Positions 1 to 11,692 are shown, counted from the stretch's first letter. The stretch: 64,000 nt of DNA from Haematobia irritans (GCF_050003625.1 NC_134397.1:264548070-264612069); one strand, 5' to 3'. A program made the numbers and translations. Notes: generated by a model not told the origin, from the sequence alone.

Positions 1-219
1 TTCCGTTTGTAACACATGGAAATATTGCTCTAAGACCCCATAAAGTATATATATTCTGGATCGTGGTGAAATTCTGAGTCGATCTGAGCATTTCCGTCCG
101 TCCGTCTGTTGAAATCACGCTAACTTCCGAACGAAACAAGCTATCGACTTGAAACTTGGCACAAGTAGTTGTTATTGATGTAGGTCGGATGGTATTGCAA
201 ATGGGCCATATCGGTCCAC

Positions 220-1450
220 TTTTACGTGTAGTCCCCAAATTTGGCTTGCAGACCCTCTAAGAGAAGCAAATTTCATCCGATCCGGCTGAAATTTGGTACA
301 TGGTGTTAGTATATGGTCTCTAACAACCATGCAAAAATTGGTCCACATCGGTCCATAATTATATATAGCACCCATATAAACCGATCGCCCGATTTGGCTT
401 TCGGAGCCTCTAAGAGAAGCAAATTTCATCCGATCCGGCTGAAATTTGGCACATTGAGTTAGTATATGGTTTTTAACAACCATGCAAAAATTGGTCCACA
501 TCGGTCCATAATTATATATAGCCCCCATATAAACGGACTCCCAAATTTGGCTTGCGGAGCTTCTAAGAGAAGAAAATTTCATCCGATCCGGCTGAAATTT
601 GGTACATGGTGTTAGTATATGGTCTCTAACAACTATGCAAAAATTGGTCTATATGGGTCACTAATTATATATAGCCCCCATATAAACCGATCCCCCGATT
701 TGGCTTGCGGAGCCTCTAAGAGAAGCAAATTTCATCCGATCCGGCTGAAATTTGGTGCATGGTGTTAGTATATGGTCTCTAACAACTATGCAAAAATTGG
801 TCCACATCGGTCTATAATTATATATAGCCCCCATATAAACCGATCCCCCGATTTGGCTTTCGGAGCCTCTAAGAGAAGCAAATTTCATCCGATCCGGCTG
901 AAATTTGGTACATGGTGTTAGTATACGGTCTCTAACAACTATGCAAAAATTGATCCACATCGGTCCATAATTATATATAGCGCCCATATAAACCGATCCC
1001 CAGATTTGGGTTGCGGAGCCTCAAAAAGAAGCAAATTTCATCCGATCCGCCTGAAATTTGGTACATGATATTGGGATATGGTTTCTAACAACCATGCAAA
1101 AATTGGTCCACATCGGTTCATAATTATATATAGCCCCATATAAACCGATCCCCAGATTTGGCTTGCGAAGTCACCAAGAGAAGCAAATTTCATCCAATCC
1201 GGTTGTAATTTGGAACATGGTGTTAGTATGATCTTCAACAACCGTGCCAGAATTGGTCCACATCGGTCCATAATTATATATAGCCCCCATATAAAACATT
1301 CTCCAGATTTGACCTCTGGAGCCTCTTGGAAGAGCAAAATTCATCCGATCCGGTTCAAATTAGGAACGTGGTGTTAGTATATGGTCGCTAACAACCATAC
1401 CAAAATTGGTCCAATCACACAAAAATTGGTCCATATCGGTTCATAATCAT
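220..1450. repeat. Central tandem array of ~153-bp units (family A)
   Basis: The marker CCCATATAAAC recurs about every 152-154 bp (near 372, 527, 679, 833, 985, 1138, 1289). One unit also holds CATCCGATCCGGCTGAAATT and GGTCCACATCGGTCCATAAT. The unit is 51 codons long, so stretches of it stay open on the minus strand. Confidence 0.8.
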
Positions 1451-1474
1451 GGTTGCCACTAGAGCCAAAAATAA

Positions 1475-1945
1475 TCTACCAAAATTTTATTTCTATAGAA
1501 AATTTTGTCAAAATTTTATTTCTATAGAAAATTTTGTCAAAATTTTTTTCTAGAGAAAATTTTGTTCAAAATTTTATTCGGTTCATAATAAAATTTTCAT
1601 CATTGTCAAAATTCTATTGCTATAGAAAATTTTGTCAAAATTTTATTTCTATAGAAAATTTTGTTCAAATTTTATTCGGTTCATAATCATGGTTGCCACT
1701 CGAGCCAAAAATAATCTACCAATATTTTATTTCTATAGAAAATTTTGTCAAAAGTTTATTTCTATAGAAAATTTTGTTAAAATTTTATTTCTGTAAAAAA
1801 TTTTTTGTCAAAATTTTCTTTCTATAGAAAATTTTGTCAAAATTTTTATTTCTATAGAAAATTTTGTGAAAATTTTATTTCTATAGAAAATTTTGTTAAA
1901 ATTTTATTTCTGTAGAAAATTTTGTCAAAATTTTATGTCTACTTT
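1475..1945. repeat. 29-bp minisatellite (TTTCTATAGAAA core)
   Basis: Units built around the palindrome TTTCTATAGAAA, flanked by AAAATTTT and GTCAAAATTTT, repeat with a period of about 29 bp. Two sub-blocks are each introduced by GGTTGCCACT(A/C)GAGCC. The same unit appears in A2, A3, A5 and the large array at 60362. Confidence 0.85.
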
Positions 1946-2171
1946 GTCAAACTGAATTATATACGTATTGGATCGATCTTTTTTGATTTAATATATACCA
2001 CGTATGGACTTACATACAATTTAGAAGATGATAAGATACCTTGCCATAGGCAAGCGTTACCGCAACTTAAGTAATTCGATTGTGTTTAGATAGATGAAGT
2101 TGCTACGCAATCCATGATGGAGGGTACATAAGCTTCGGCCTGGCCGAACTTACGGCCGTATATACTTGTTT

Positions 2172-2432
2172 TTTACTAACATTGTGTTCCACCCTAGTCC
2201 ATTAGCCGACTTAAATTTTGAGTCTATGGATTTTGTAGAAGTCTATCAAATTCTGTCCAGGTCGAGTGATTTTTAAATGTATGTATTTGGGACAAACCTT
2301 TATATATAGCCCCCAACACATTTAACGGATGTGATATGGTATCGAAAATTTAGATCTACAAAGTGGTGCAGGGTATAATATAGTCGGCCCCGCCCGACTT
2401 TAGACTTTCCTCACATGTTTTTTTTTTTTTGG
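2172..2432 (+). mobile_element. DINE-like family C, 3' fragment
   Basis: This matches the last ~250 bp of the nearly complete family-C copy at 58876..60081. It ends with GGTGCAGGGTATAAT and a GGCCCCGCCCGACTTTAGAC block. It abuts the 3' end of A1 directly, so A1 probably inserted into a C element whose 5' part lies left of the window. Confidence 0.65.
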
Positions 2433-3847
2433 AGTTGAGGTGCTTTTCAGTTTACAAAGGCAAAGCATTAAAAATCTGCCTTTGATTCAACGAACGGCCC
2501 TATATTGATTTTCCATAAAGGAAGATAAATTTGTCCTTTTTCTAATAATTTTTGAAAAAAAAAAATCACTTGGTCGATTGTCTATTCAGCGGCGGACAAT
2601 TATCCAAGTTGAAATTATCCGAATGGTAATGAGATTAGTTGTACAACAAATCTTACAATCACATTTACATTTCATTCCAATTTTCTGAGCTAAATTATTG
2701 CAAAATTTTTATAGCAACTTTATGCTGACGGAGTTTGGGTGGAAAATTAAACATTTTGCCAATAAATACAAGAATTATTAAAGCATTTTTCTGATTTAAA
2801 ATAATATTTTTGATCAATTGTCTGCTAATTTTGAGTCGAGATGAGTCGACATATTCGGCGGCGGCTTCGACTGGCAAAAACTGGTCGTCGGTGGCTAAAA
2901 TCGACGGCGCGACTCGCGGTTTCATTCTCTGCATAGGATAGGAGGTGGGTATAAACCAATTCCCAGATCTGAATTCCGGAGCCTCTTGGATAAGTTAATT
3001 TCATCGATCCGTTTGATGTTCTAATTACCATCATATCGGTTCATAATTTTTTGTAGACTCCCCTTTGTAAAGAGGCGGTCTTTTTATCTATTGAAGAATA
3101 TTTATTGTAGTTTTTTTTCGGATGTTTAAAACAATTTTATACGTCGAAAGAAATAATTGCAGTTAAATGTTTTTTCGAATTTCGAATTTTTCCATTCATT
3201 ACAAATATAGAATATTTTTTCACATCTCAACAAAAACTAATTATAAAATTGGAAGCACCTAAATTATAGTGTCGATACTGTAAGAGCAGAATTCAGCGCT
3301 AATTCTTCTAAACATGCGCCAGAAATTTCTTCTTTTATAGCAGGGTGATGCACGTAATATGTTTTTTTTTAACGCCCGAAAAAAGTTAGTTACATTATGG
3401 AAGTGCTGAAATTGGGCCAATTTCGTTGCACTCGAGTAAGCGGGAGCATCTTCATTCGCTTACTAAGGTGCACTACTGTAAGAAAAGCTTTTTGTGTTTT
3501 TTTTTTTTATCATGACTTCTTACGATCGAACGATTTTGTGCGAAGAGATCAGCATTGCCGCAACGAAAAAAAATTTTGGACCAACATTTTTCCAACATCT
3601 GACGAAATTTCGCAATATCGTACAATTTTTCGAAATTCAAGGAAGAATATTTATAAATTAATTTTTGATTCTACAAATACGTACACAGAGAAGATATTGG
3701 TTTCAACAATCGATTGTTGTAATGAAAATTCTGCATTTACAATGAAATCACAGTTGTGTCAATCTATTTATTTTATTTACAACCATTATATGGTTCCTTC
3801 TACCATTTGGCGCTTTTTATTATAGAGTTTTGTATGTGCGTGAAGAT
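2433..3847. other. AT-rich stretch without a recognisable gene
   Basis: I see no supported gene. A worn family-A unit is visible at about 2940..3060 (CCAATTCCCAGATCTGAATT, CGGAGCCTCTTGGA). A 142-codon plus-strand ORF at 3397..3825 has no domain I recognise and contains poly-T runs, so I do not call it. Confidence 0.5.
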
Positions 3848-4656
3848 AAATTATAAATTTAATTAGCCGAGACACAAACCAGGTAGTTTTTGCCAGCGCA
3901 CCTAATGGCTTAATTACAATTTGGGGAGATGAAATATTTAATAAAATTCAGCACTTTCCAATATATTTGCGCAATATATTTTGGTATTAAACGAAAGATC
4001 TTGTAGAGCACTATAAATGCAAGTTGTTTTTATTATCGCAAGCATCCCAGAAATGTTAGTTTTGCTGCTATATTTTATAAGTTAGTTTGTCCAACTTGAA
4101 ATAAAGGTTAACTATGCCCACTGTGCAAAACCCACCCTGAAAGCTCTTGAGGAGTACTATAAATGCAAGTGCTTTTTATTTTCCAAAGCATCCCAGAAAT
4201 ATCGCTTTGCACAGTGGGCCCGCGTGCACTATATTGTAAATTCTGACATATTAATTATATTTTTGATAAAAAAAATGAATAAAATATTTCTGGGATGCTT
4301 TCGAACATGACAACCACTTGCATTTATAGTACTCGTCAAGAGCTTTCATTTGATACCAAAAAATTTAGAGCAGGTTTTGCACAGTGGGCATAGTTAAACT
4401 TTATTTCAAGTTGGACAAATTAACTTTTAAAATATAGCAGCAAAACTAACATTTCTGGGATGCTTGCGATAATAAAAACAGCTTGCATTTATAGTGCTCT
4501 TCAAGATCTTTCGAATATATTGCGCAAATATATTGGAAAGTGCTGAAATTTATTAAATATTTTATCTCCCCAAATTGTAATTAACCCATTAGGCGCGCAG
4601 CCAAAATTACCTGGTTTGTGTCTCGGATAGTTAAATTTACAATTTAATTAAACTGT
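3848..4656. mobile_element. Foldback element with ~400-bp inverted arms
   Basis: The left arm (about 3848..4240) and right arm (about 4270..4656) are imperfect reverse complements. Matching blocks include CCGAGACACAAACCAGGTA with its complement near 4625, AGCATCCCAGAAATGTTAG with its complement near 4450, and ACTATGCCCACTGTGCAAAA with its complement near 4380. The AT-rich centre lies near 4250. There is no ORF, which fits a non-autonomous long-TIR DNA element. Confidence 0.75.
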
Positions 4657-4674
4657 AAGGATTTGAGATGGTGC

Positions 4675-5290
4675 GCTGAAAAAAATATTGTCGTAAGGCC
4701 AAAGATTTCATGTCTTTAAAATACTAATGCAAATTTTGCTTAGCATAGAAGACGCATTTCTCTAATATAAAGTTTTTTCCTTGTCCAAAAGTCGATAAAC
4801 TTTTCAATGAAGTCATATTGTCCTTATATTTAAATGATTTCACTTAAAAATGGGTATCATAACATGAAAGAAAAAATATTTGGGGTAAGGTGAACTTGAC
4901 TTTAATAACTCAGAAAAATTATTTAAATTTAATGAAATTGTCTTTAAATTTGTTGTCTTTTTGCATCTTGACTACAAAGCAAAATTTTAAACACATTTTT
5001 TACTTGAAACATAGCATAATTTCTAATGGAAGTCGAGTCTCAGTTTGGAAGATAAAGTTATCGTTAACTCGTTTTTAAAGGACTTTAATAGCATATGAAG
5101 AAAAAAAGCTGAAAGAGCGAAAAATTAAAATTTGCTTCCTAGAATCAAGTACACAAAACCCAAATTTAAAAGAGAATTGTGTCTTAAAATTATCCTTACT
5201 TGTATTCTTCGCTTCTTTATCTCGGAATCAATACTAAAAATTTTAAAGTAAAGACAAAATCTTTGGAACCGAACATGTTTTTTTTTCAGT
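4675..5290. mobile_element. AT-rich MITE-like element (family Z) with CACTGAAAAAA-type ends
   Basis: It starts with GCTGAAAAAAATATTG and ends with TTTTTTTTCAGTGTA, the terminal motif shared with copies near 8488, 11693, 13858 and 58286. The interior is AT-rich, with phrases such as TTAAAGAAATTGTC repeated in relatives. The left boundary is approximate and no coding capacity is seen. Confidence 0.5.
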
Positions 5291-5424
5291 GTATCTATTG
5301 AGCTATGCAGCTGTTATTGTCATCAATAGATAAATATCCATATAAGTTATATTTATATAGCATAGCTTGCGGCGCCCACGAGCCGATTAAACAAACTTTA
5401 TTTAACAGAAACATACATTTAGTT

Positions 5425-5497
5425 GGGCACCGTGGAGCAGTGGTTGCTACAAACGCCTTGCATGCCATGGGTCGTGGGTTCGATGCCTGCTTCGACC
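5425..5497 (+). repeat. tRNA-like (SINE-head) module in X
   Basis: There is a box-A-like GTGGAGCAGTGG and a box-B-like GGGTTCGATGCC. The 3' part, GGTCGTGGGTTCGAT then CCTGCTTCGACCGAA, is nearly identical to the SINE head at 24411..24482. The acceptor-stem ends do not pair, so this is not called a functional tRNA. Confidence 0.65.
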
Positions 5498-5702
5498 GAA
5501 AACCAAAAAGTTTTGTTTTTGTTTTTTTTTACATATATTCCAGATATGTTTCGAAGATTCCGAAAAGATGTTCAACATTACATACTACTATATTAAATTT
5601 TTACTATGAACTGTAAAAAGACTTAAAGTCAGTGCTTTATATAAAAAAGACTTAAAGTCAGTGCTTTATATAAACGAAATGGACTATGTTGGTTCAAAAA
5701 TA

Positions 5703-7202
5703 TTTTTATACCCTCCACCATAGGATGGGGGTATATTAACTTTGTCATTCCGTTTGTAACACATCGACATATTGCTCTAAGACCCCATAAAGTATATATA
5801 TTCTGGGTCGTGGTGAAATTCTGAGTCGATCTGTGCATGTCCGTCCGTCCATCCGTCTGTTGAAATCACGCTAACGAAACAAGCTATCGACTTGAAACTT
5901 GGCACAAGTATTTGTTATTGATGTAGGTCGGATGGTATTGCAAATGGGCCATATCGATCCACTTTTACGTATAGCCCCCAAATAAACGGACCCCAAATTT
6001 GGCTTGCGATTGCTCTAAGAGAAGCAAATTTCATCCGATCTGGCTGAAATTTGGTACATGGTGTTAGTATATGGTCTCTAACAACCATGCAAAAATTGGT
6101 CCATATCGGTCGATAATTACATATAGCCCCCATATAAACCGATCCCCCGATTTGGCTTGCGGAGCCTCTAAGAGAACAAAATTTCAGCCGATCCGGCTGA
6201 AATTTGGTACATGGTGTTAGTATATGGTCTCTAACAACCATGCAGTAATTGGTCCACATCGGTCCATACTTATATATAGCCCCCATATAAACCGATCCCC
6301 CGATTTGGCTTGTGGAGCCTCCGATCCGGCTGAAATTTGGTACATGGTATTGGTATATATTCTCTAATGACCATGCACAAATTGGTCCACATCGGTCCAT
6401 AATTATATATAGCCCCCATAAAAACCGATCCCCAGATTTGACCTCCGGAACCTCTTAGAGGAGCAAAATTCATCCGATCCGGTTGAAATTTGGTTCGTGG
6501 TGTTAGTATATGGTATCCAACAACCATGCAGGAATTGGTCCATATCGGTCCATAATTATATATAGCCCCCATATAAATCGATCCCCACATTTGGCTTGCG
6601 GAGCCTCTAAGAGAAACATATTTCATCCGATCGGGTTGAAATTTGGTACATGGTGTCAGCATATGATATCGGTTCATAATCATGGTTGGCACTCGAGCCA
6701 AAAATAATCTACCAAAATTTTATTTTTATAGAAAACATTGTCAAAATTTTATTTCTATAGAAAATTTTGTCAAAATTTTTTTTCTATAGAAACTTTTGTC
6801 AAAATTTTATTTTATAGAAAATTATGTCAAAATTTTGTTTCTATAGAAAATTTTGTCAAAATTTTATTTCTATAGAAATTTTTTTCCAAATTTTTTTTTC
6901 TATAGAATTTTTTTTTCAAATTTTACTCCTATAGAAAATGTTGTCAAAATTTTATTTCTATAGAAACTTTGAACTTAATTATATACGTATTTAATCGGTC
7001 TTTTTTAGTTTAATATATACCACGTATGGACTATGTGGTATATATTACGGTGTTAGGAAGTTTTAATATACCTTGTCATCGGCAAGTGTTACCGCAACCC
7101 AAGTAATTCGATTGTGGATGACAGTCTTCAGTAGAAGTTTCTACGCAATCCATGGTGGAGGGTACATAAGCTTCGAACTTACGGCCGTATATACTTGTTT
7201 TT
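5703..7202 (+). mobile_element. DINE-like family A copy 2 (complete ends)
   Basis: It begins TTTTTATACCCTCCACC and ends CGGCCGTATATACTTGTTTT. Inside are the head block, several 153-bp units (about 5960..6660) and a 29-bp minisatellite (about 6710..6970). The 3' hairpin is damaged: only CTTCGAACTT remains where A1 has TTCGGCCTGGCCGAA. The insertion site is the T run of repeat X. Confidence 0.75.
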
Positions 7203-7366
7203 ATTGAAAAACTAAAAATTTTTGTAACAAAAGGATTTTCGAAGGAATTAAAAAAAAATCTAACAAAAGAAAAACGTGTTCGGTGCGTGTAGAATTCTGA
7301 TGTTGTGGTAGAAAAACGTGTTCGGTACACGTTTTCCAAACGTTTTTTTTTTCTTTGCGTGTAGAA

Positions 7367-8105
7367 TTCTGATGTTGTGGTAGATTCCTTTCCAACTTAG
7401 AGATACTAGAAATAACATTTTGGAAAAATTCTCTGTAGAAATATATTTTACTATAGAAATAAAATTTCGACAACTTTTTCTCTCTGCTGTTTAAGTTCCC
7501 TTGTAGTGTAGTCAACGCATGGGTTTAAGCTGACAAATATACATTGAACTTCAATATCAAAAAGTTCCTAGGTATTTACAATTTACTATAGCTCCGATAT
7601 TAAACGACATTTCACATTTTTTTATCCGTAGCAAGTCCTCATATTCGCTATATGACAATCCATTATGACACTCAAAAAAAAAGTATACTTGGATTCCAAG
7701 ATTTTGACCTTCCCTTAATGATTTTGGTATTGATTCTGAGCCAGAGATGCGGCTTCTTTTAAATAAAGACAATATTTTGGCGACCTATCAAGCTATAAAT
7801 CTATAAAATTTTCGTTCTATTTTGGCGATATATTGATAAAGCCATTCACACACACACACAACATTTTTACTTGGATCAAAAGCTTTTGACCTTCCTTTAA
7901 GGATTTTCGTATTGATCCCGAGCCAAAGATGCGAGTTCTTTAAAATAAGGAACATTTTTTGCGACCTATCTAGCTTTAAATCTAGGACCTATAAAATTAA
8001 AATTAGGATACAGATTTTATTTATCGAATTTTCAATAGATTTTTCCGGTATATTAATAAAGCTATTCACGTACAAACAAATGCCAGTTCAAAAATCAAAA
8101 TTATG
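7367..8105. repeat. Diverged repeat remnants, no gene
   Basis: 7495..7540 is a worn half of the foldback element seen intact at 60691..60838 (AGCTTAAACCCATGCGTTGA on the minus strand). Two related segments near 7670..7790 and 7860..7990 share a TTTTGACCTTCC(C/T)TTAA phrase and a GCCA(A/G)AGATGCG phrase, so they are copies of one family. A (CA)n run lies at 7849..7861. No gene is supported. Confidence 0.5.
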
Positions 8106-8490
8106 ACGGATACTTCGAAGTAAAAAATATTTTCTTAATTCAAAAAAAAAAAAAAAACTTTAAACCAAAGATGCTAAATCCTCAAAATAAGTCTTAGCCT
8201 ATATTCCATATTTCAGTTAATTTAAGGACGATTTCTTTAAATCAAAAATGTGTTCAAGGAAAATTTTCTTTAGTTTAAAGACATGCAGCTTTAACGATGG
8301 GATGCAAATTTTCAAAGTGTGTGTCCTAAATTAAATGAAAACATTTTTTGAAGCAAAGATTATAAACTTTCCTTTAATTAAAATTTCATTATTTTAAAGG
8401 AATTTGTCCTTAATAGTGTGTAAATTACGCATCCTAAAATTGAGGTTGCGTAATCTTTAATATCAGGTAAATATTTTTTTCTGTGCATAC
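8106..8490 (-). mobile_element. Family Z MITE-like copy
   Basis: Read on the minus strand from 8488, it starts with a TGCACAGAAAAAAATATTTA end and continues with GATTACGCAACCT and AATTTACACACTATTAAGGA. These match the copies at 11693 and 58286 in order. Boundaries are approximate and there is no ORF of note. Confidence 0.5.
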
Positions 8491-8681
8491 AAACAAATGT
8501 CAGTTTAAAAATCCAAATTGTAATAGATACTTCAAAGTAGAAAATGTTTTCTTAATTCCAAAAAAAAAAAAAATCCTCAAAAATAAGTCTTAGTCTCAAA
8601 ATAAGCCTTAGCCTATATTTGAAGTGTTATTATTTTAAAACTAAATATTAAATATTCCAGTTAATTTAAAGTCGATTTCTT

Positions 8682-9171
8682 TAAGTGTCAAAAATGTGTC
8701 TCTTTAGTTCAAGGGAAAACTTTCCTTAGTTCAAAGACATACGACCTTTAGGGTAGGGACGCAAATTTCCAAGCTTTAAAAAATTTTAATCAAATATTAT
8801 AAACTTAATTTTATAAACTTAATTTAATTATTATTTTAAAGAAATTGGTTTTTAATATATTTTTTTTTTCAGTGGAGGAGTTGGAAGTCCGGCCAAACTC
8901 TTGGCGGTATATACTTGTTTTAATTTAAGTGTCAAAAATGTGTCTCTTTAGTTCAAAGGAAAACTTTCCTTAGTTCAAAGACATACGACTTTAGGGTAGG
9001 GACGCAAATTTCCAAAATTAAAAAAAAATTAATCAAATATTATAAACTTAATTTTAATTAAAATTTCATTAATTAAAAGAAATTGGTTTTTAATATTTTT
9101 TTTTTTCAGTGGAAGAGTTGGAAGTCCGGCCAAACTCTTGGCGGTATATACTTGTTTTAATTTAGAAAATT
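8682..9171. repeat. ~245-bp direct tandem duplication
   Basis: 8682..8926 and 8928..9171 are near-identical direct copies. Each runs from AAGTGTCAAAAATGTGTCTC through TTAGGGTAGGGACGCAAATT to GGAAGTCCGGCCAAACTCTT and GTATATACTTGTTTTAATTT. The ending resembles a degenerate DINE 3' terminus, so each copy is a family-Z piece fused to a DINE end. Confidence 0.8.
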
Positions 9172-11037
9172 TTTGCATACAATTTATGAATTCCATCATT
9201 GAACATTTTTTTGCGAACACTATTCATAAAATAAATGAATTATTTTTTGTAAGTATCTTCAACGTTTTTGTAAATCTCTAATATAGAGCCACTGTGCGTC
9301 GAAGTAGAGTTATACCATATATAAATAGGATATTAAACATTTCTAAATATTTTAATTGCTCAATAATAAATTATTATTATTTTTTTTATTTGCTTTTAAT
9401 ATTTTCCGTTTGATTTATTTTATGATTACCCACATTTTCTTTTAGTGTTGTGTAGTTGACGGTTTATCAAAGTGTCTGCATATCCTTTCAATTTTAAACA
9501 TTTAAATTTATTCACCAACCACTCAGCACCACGATTGAAAATTTCAAAAAATTTTTAATGTACCAAATAACTTTATTAAATATATATTTTTTTGTTTTAT
9601 AAATCCATTAAATTTTTTAACTAAAAATTTCCCTTCACACTACCGTTACGCGAATGCGATTAGTAATCCTTATTGTTGGACGCGTCGTCAAGAACTGAAT
9701 TCGTATCGAAATTGCGTAGCTTTAGGACACCTGACGCAAGTGCTTTCTCCAAATTAGATTTAAATGCCAATCACATGTGAGGGGTTGCGGGGGTGTTTCA
9801 ATGAACCAAAGTCCATAGTACTAGAACCCAATCATGAGACGATGCCAACAACCACCATTCATATAAAGTATCATCCCATTCACCCATTCTATGGGCAAAA
9901 TCACACACACCCCTTTCAGATAATGTCTATGTCCTTAGACTAACCCATCACTCTCTCACCACCCACAATGGGAGACAATCCCATACCATCTTTATCATAG
10001 AAATCTATCGGAACGCTTTGTTTGCTAGACTACTACTCTTTCTCTCTCTTTCGGTGATTCCTGGCCCTCTGACTCTCAGCGCATTCTGTTCACTGGGCTT
10101 TTGTTGTTTTGGGTCACCCAGTGAGTAACTGTTTTGGAATGCTTCGTCTGTTTGTTTGTTCGTTGTAGTCCAAACATTCAGAATAGCTTCACAATCACAA
10201 ATACCCACGATGCCCTGGTGCTTTTGTTGTTGTAGAATTGGGGGGTGGGGGTGCTCATCATCCCCCTGATGATGATGGATGATATTGCGCATGAACGTTA
10301 CCGCCTACTATTCACCATGAGGTGGTCAATAGCATTGCTGTTTGGAATTTGTTTGTGTTTTGCTTTTTAAGCGATGACTTGAAAAGAAAAACCCTGGAGA
10401 TATTTTTGGTCCAGTATTGGTATTTTGACTCTAGGGGTATTCCTTAATTTTTTGTTTTGATTTCATAGCCATGACAGAGTGTGTAGGACCGCCCCCATTT
10501 TTCGTTTTAACTACGCATAGTTATACTCGGAAGAATTTTTCCCATACATATCCCTACTGATCCATATGGGGATCAATGAAATTTGTGGTCACTACAGATG
10601 GGAAGTCATTAGTTTTTTGGACCAATTTGAAACATCAAATTAGGGAAAGAAAATCAAAAGGACAAAATAACGAGCTTAGATCGAAAGAAAATTTCCGAAA
10701 AATAACCCTTCTAAGCCAATCTTTTTAATTTTTTTCTCTAAAATGATGGAAAATCATTCTCTTGAAAATTATGGGGGTCCATAGTGGCCGTTTCAGTTAT
10801 GGAAGTTACACTGAAAAGGCGTAAACTCTCCTATTGGAAGAATGAACTACCTCATGCGAAAATTGAACTAAATTTACTGAGATTTTTGAATTGAGTTTTA
10901 CTTCACATTGAACATTGTTACGGTCAATGAACTTTATACCCACGTTTAGTTCATAAAATTTTTGAAAATTTCGAAAAAAAAAATAATAAAATTTAACTAC
11001 TAATTTTTTGCAAAAAGCAAAAATTCGTTTTGTGTTG
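9172..11037. other. Intergenic or intronic DNA, nothing assigned
   Basis: No coding region, RNA gene or complete element is recognised. 9500..10420 is less repeat-like than most of the window and contains a pyrimidine-rich tract near 10030..10060. A 95-codon minus ORF at 10005..10292 is low-complexity and unsupported. Confidence 0.5.
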
Positions 11038-11165
11038 TTATTGTTGGTTTGTACTTCAATCATATTTGTTGTTTTGATCTCAGTTTAAAAACGATAGCGT
11101 TGACTAAACTACAAGAGTAGCTTAACCAACAGAGGAAAAGAATATTTGTTAAATTTATTATAGAC
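11038..11165 (+). repeat. Half copy of the 60-bp-arm foldback element
   Basis: GTTGTTTTGATCTCAG, GTTGACTAAACTACAAGAGT and AGCTTAACCAACAGAGG follow the order of the left arm and loop of the perfect palindrome at 60691..60838, with changes. The second arm is missing. A GTTGGTTTGTACTTCAATCA phrase repeats at about 11446. Confidence 0.5.
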
Positions 11166-11692
11166 TGCAAGATGGTTGGATGGACGCACGTTTCGGAATT
11201 ACCACATTCCTTGCATCAAAACTATCAACCAATTATCTGAAAAAATTCTGGTAGTTCACCAAACCCAAAGTGAACCACGCTTGAACCGTCCGAAAAAAGG
11301 TTTATGATAGTGGGCTTTTGCCGAAATATATCTTTGGACAAACATTTCTCTTTTCCTTTGCCACTTTCAAATCATCGATTTGAGTGCAGGTTGGCTGGAT
11401 TTATTTTGAGCGTGCTTCCTCTTACTTCATTCGTTTTGTTTTCTTATTGTTGGTTTGTACTTCAATCAAAAATAAATAAAATGAGAATTAATTTAACTAC
11501 GGATTTCTTTTGTTTTTTTTCATTTTTAAAAGCCATAAACAAATTTTAGGTCTTCCATGTACTCGAGAAGTTGTATTAAAACAATGAAATTGTTCGTTTT
11601 GGATACGGAAGTGGTGGAAATTTGGCTCAGAAGCAATTAATTTTACATGGACTTGTCATAGGGAGGAAATAATTTGTTTAAGCTTTTCTACA
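11166..11692. other. AT-rich DNA without a recognised gene
   Basis: The only repeat signal is the TTATTGTTGGTTTGTACTTC phrase. An 81-codon plus ORF at 11304..11549 has no recognisable domain. Confidence 0.4.

Larger units (their letters stand above)
1..2174 (+). mobile_element. DINE-1/HINE-like element, family A copy 1 (5' end outside window)
   Basis: The left part carries the family-A head (a CATAAAGTATATATATTCTG block, then a CCGTCCGTCTG run) seen complete at 5703. A core of about eight ~153-bp tandem units (about 220..1450) follows, each with AGCCCCCATATAAACCGAT. Then comes a 29-bp-period minisatellite, a GGTGGAGGGT block, a TTCGGCCTGGCCGAA hairpin and the end CTTGTTTT. The CATAAAGTATATATATTC head, the TTCGGC hairpin and the CTTGTTTT end resemble Drosophila DINE-1/INE-1 (Helentron-associated, non-autonomous). 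The family assignment is from memory and is an inference. No protein is encoded; in-frame repeats on the minus strand are by-products of the 153-bp period. Confidence 0.7.
5290..7366 (+). mobile_element. Repeat X copy 1, split by DINE A2
   Basis: 5290..5702 and 7203..7366 together match the reverse complement of 54326..54860. The left piece has the GCTTGCGGCGCCCACGA spacer and a tRNA-like module. The right piece has TTGTAACAAA and ends at CAAACGTTTTTT...GCGTG followed by TA. Family-A element A2 sits exactly between them, inside the T run that copy 2 shows uninterrupted. Confidence 0.7.

Noticed and set aside
172..582. Repetitive minus-strand ORFs in DINE family A (also 661..987, 5915..6701; plus-strand 41424..41939)
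   Set aside because: They are translations of the 153-bp repeat, broken repeatedly by frameshifts, with no start context or domain.
1475..1945. Possible CRISPR-like array
   Set aside because: Repeats are contiguous and degenerate with no unique spacers; the genome is a fly.
3397..3825. 142-codon plus-strand ORF
   Set aside because: No recognisable domain, includes poly-T-coded Phe runs, lies in AT-rich repeat debris; length can arise by chance.
10005..10292. 95-codon minus ORF (His/Gln/Lys-rich)
   Set aside because: Composition reflects microsatellite-like runs; no start context or domain.
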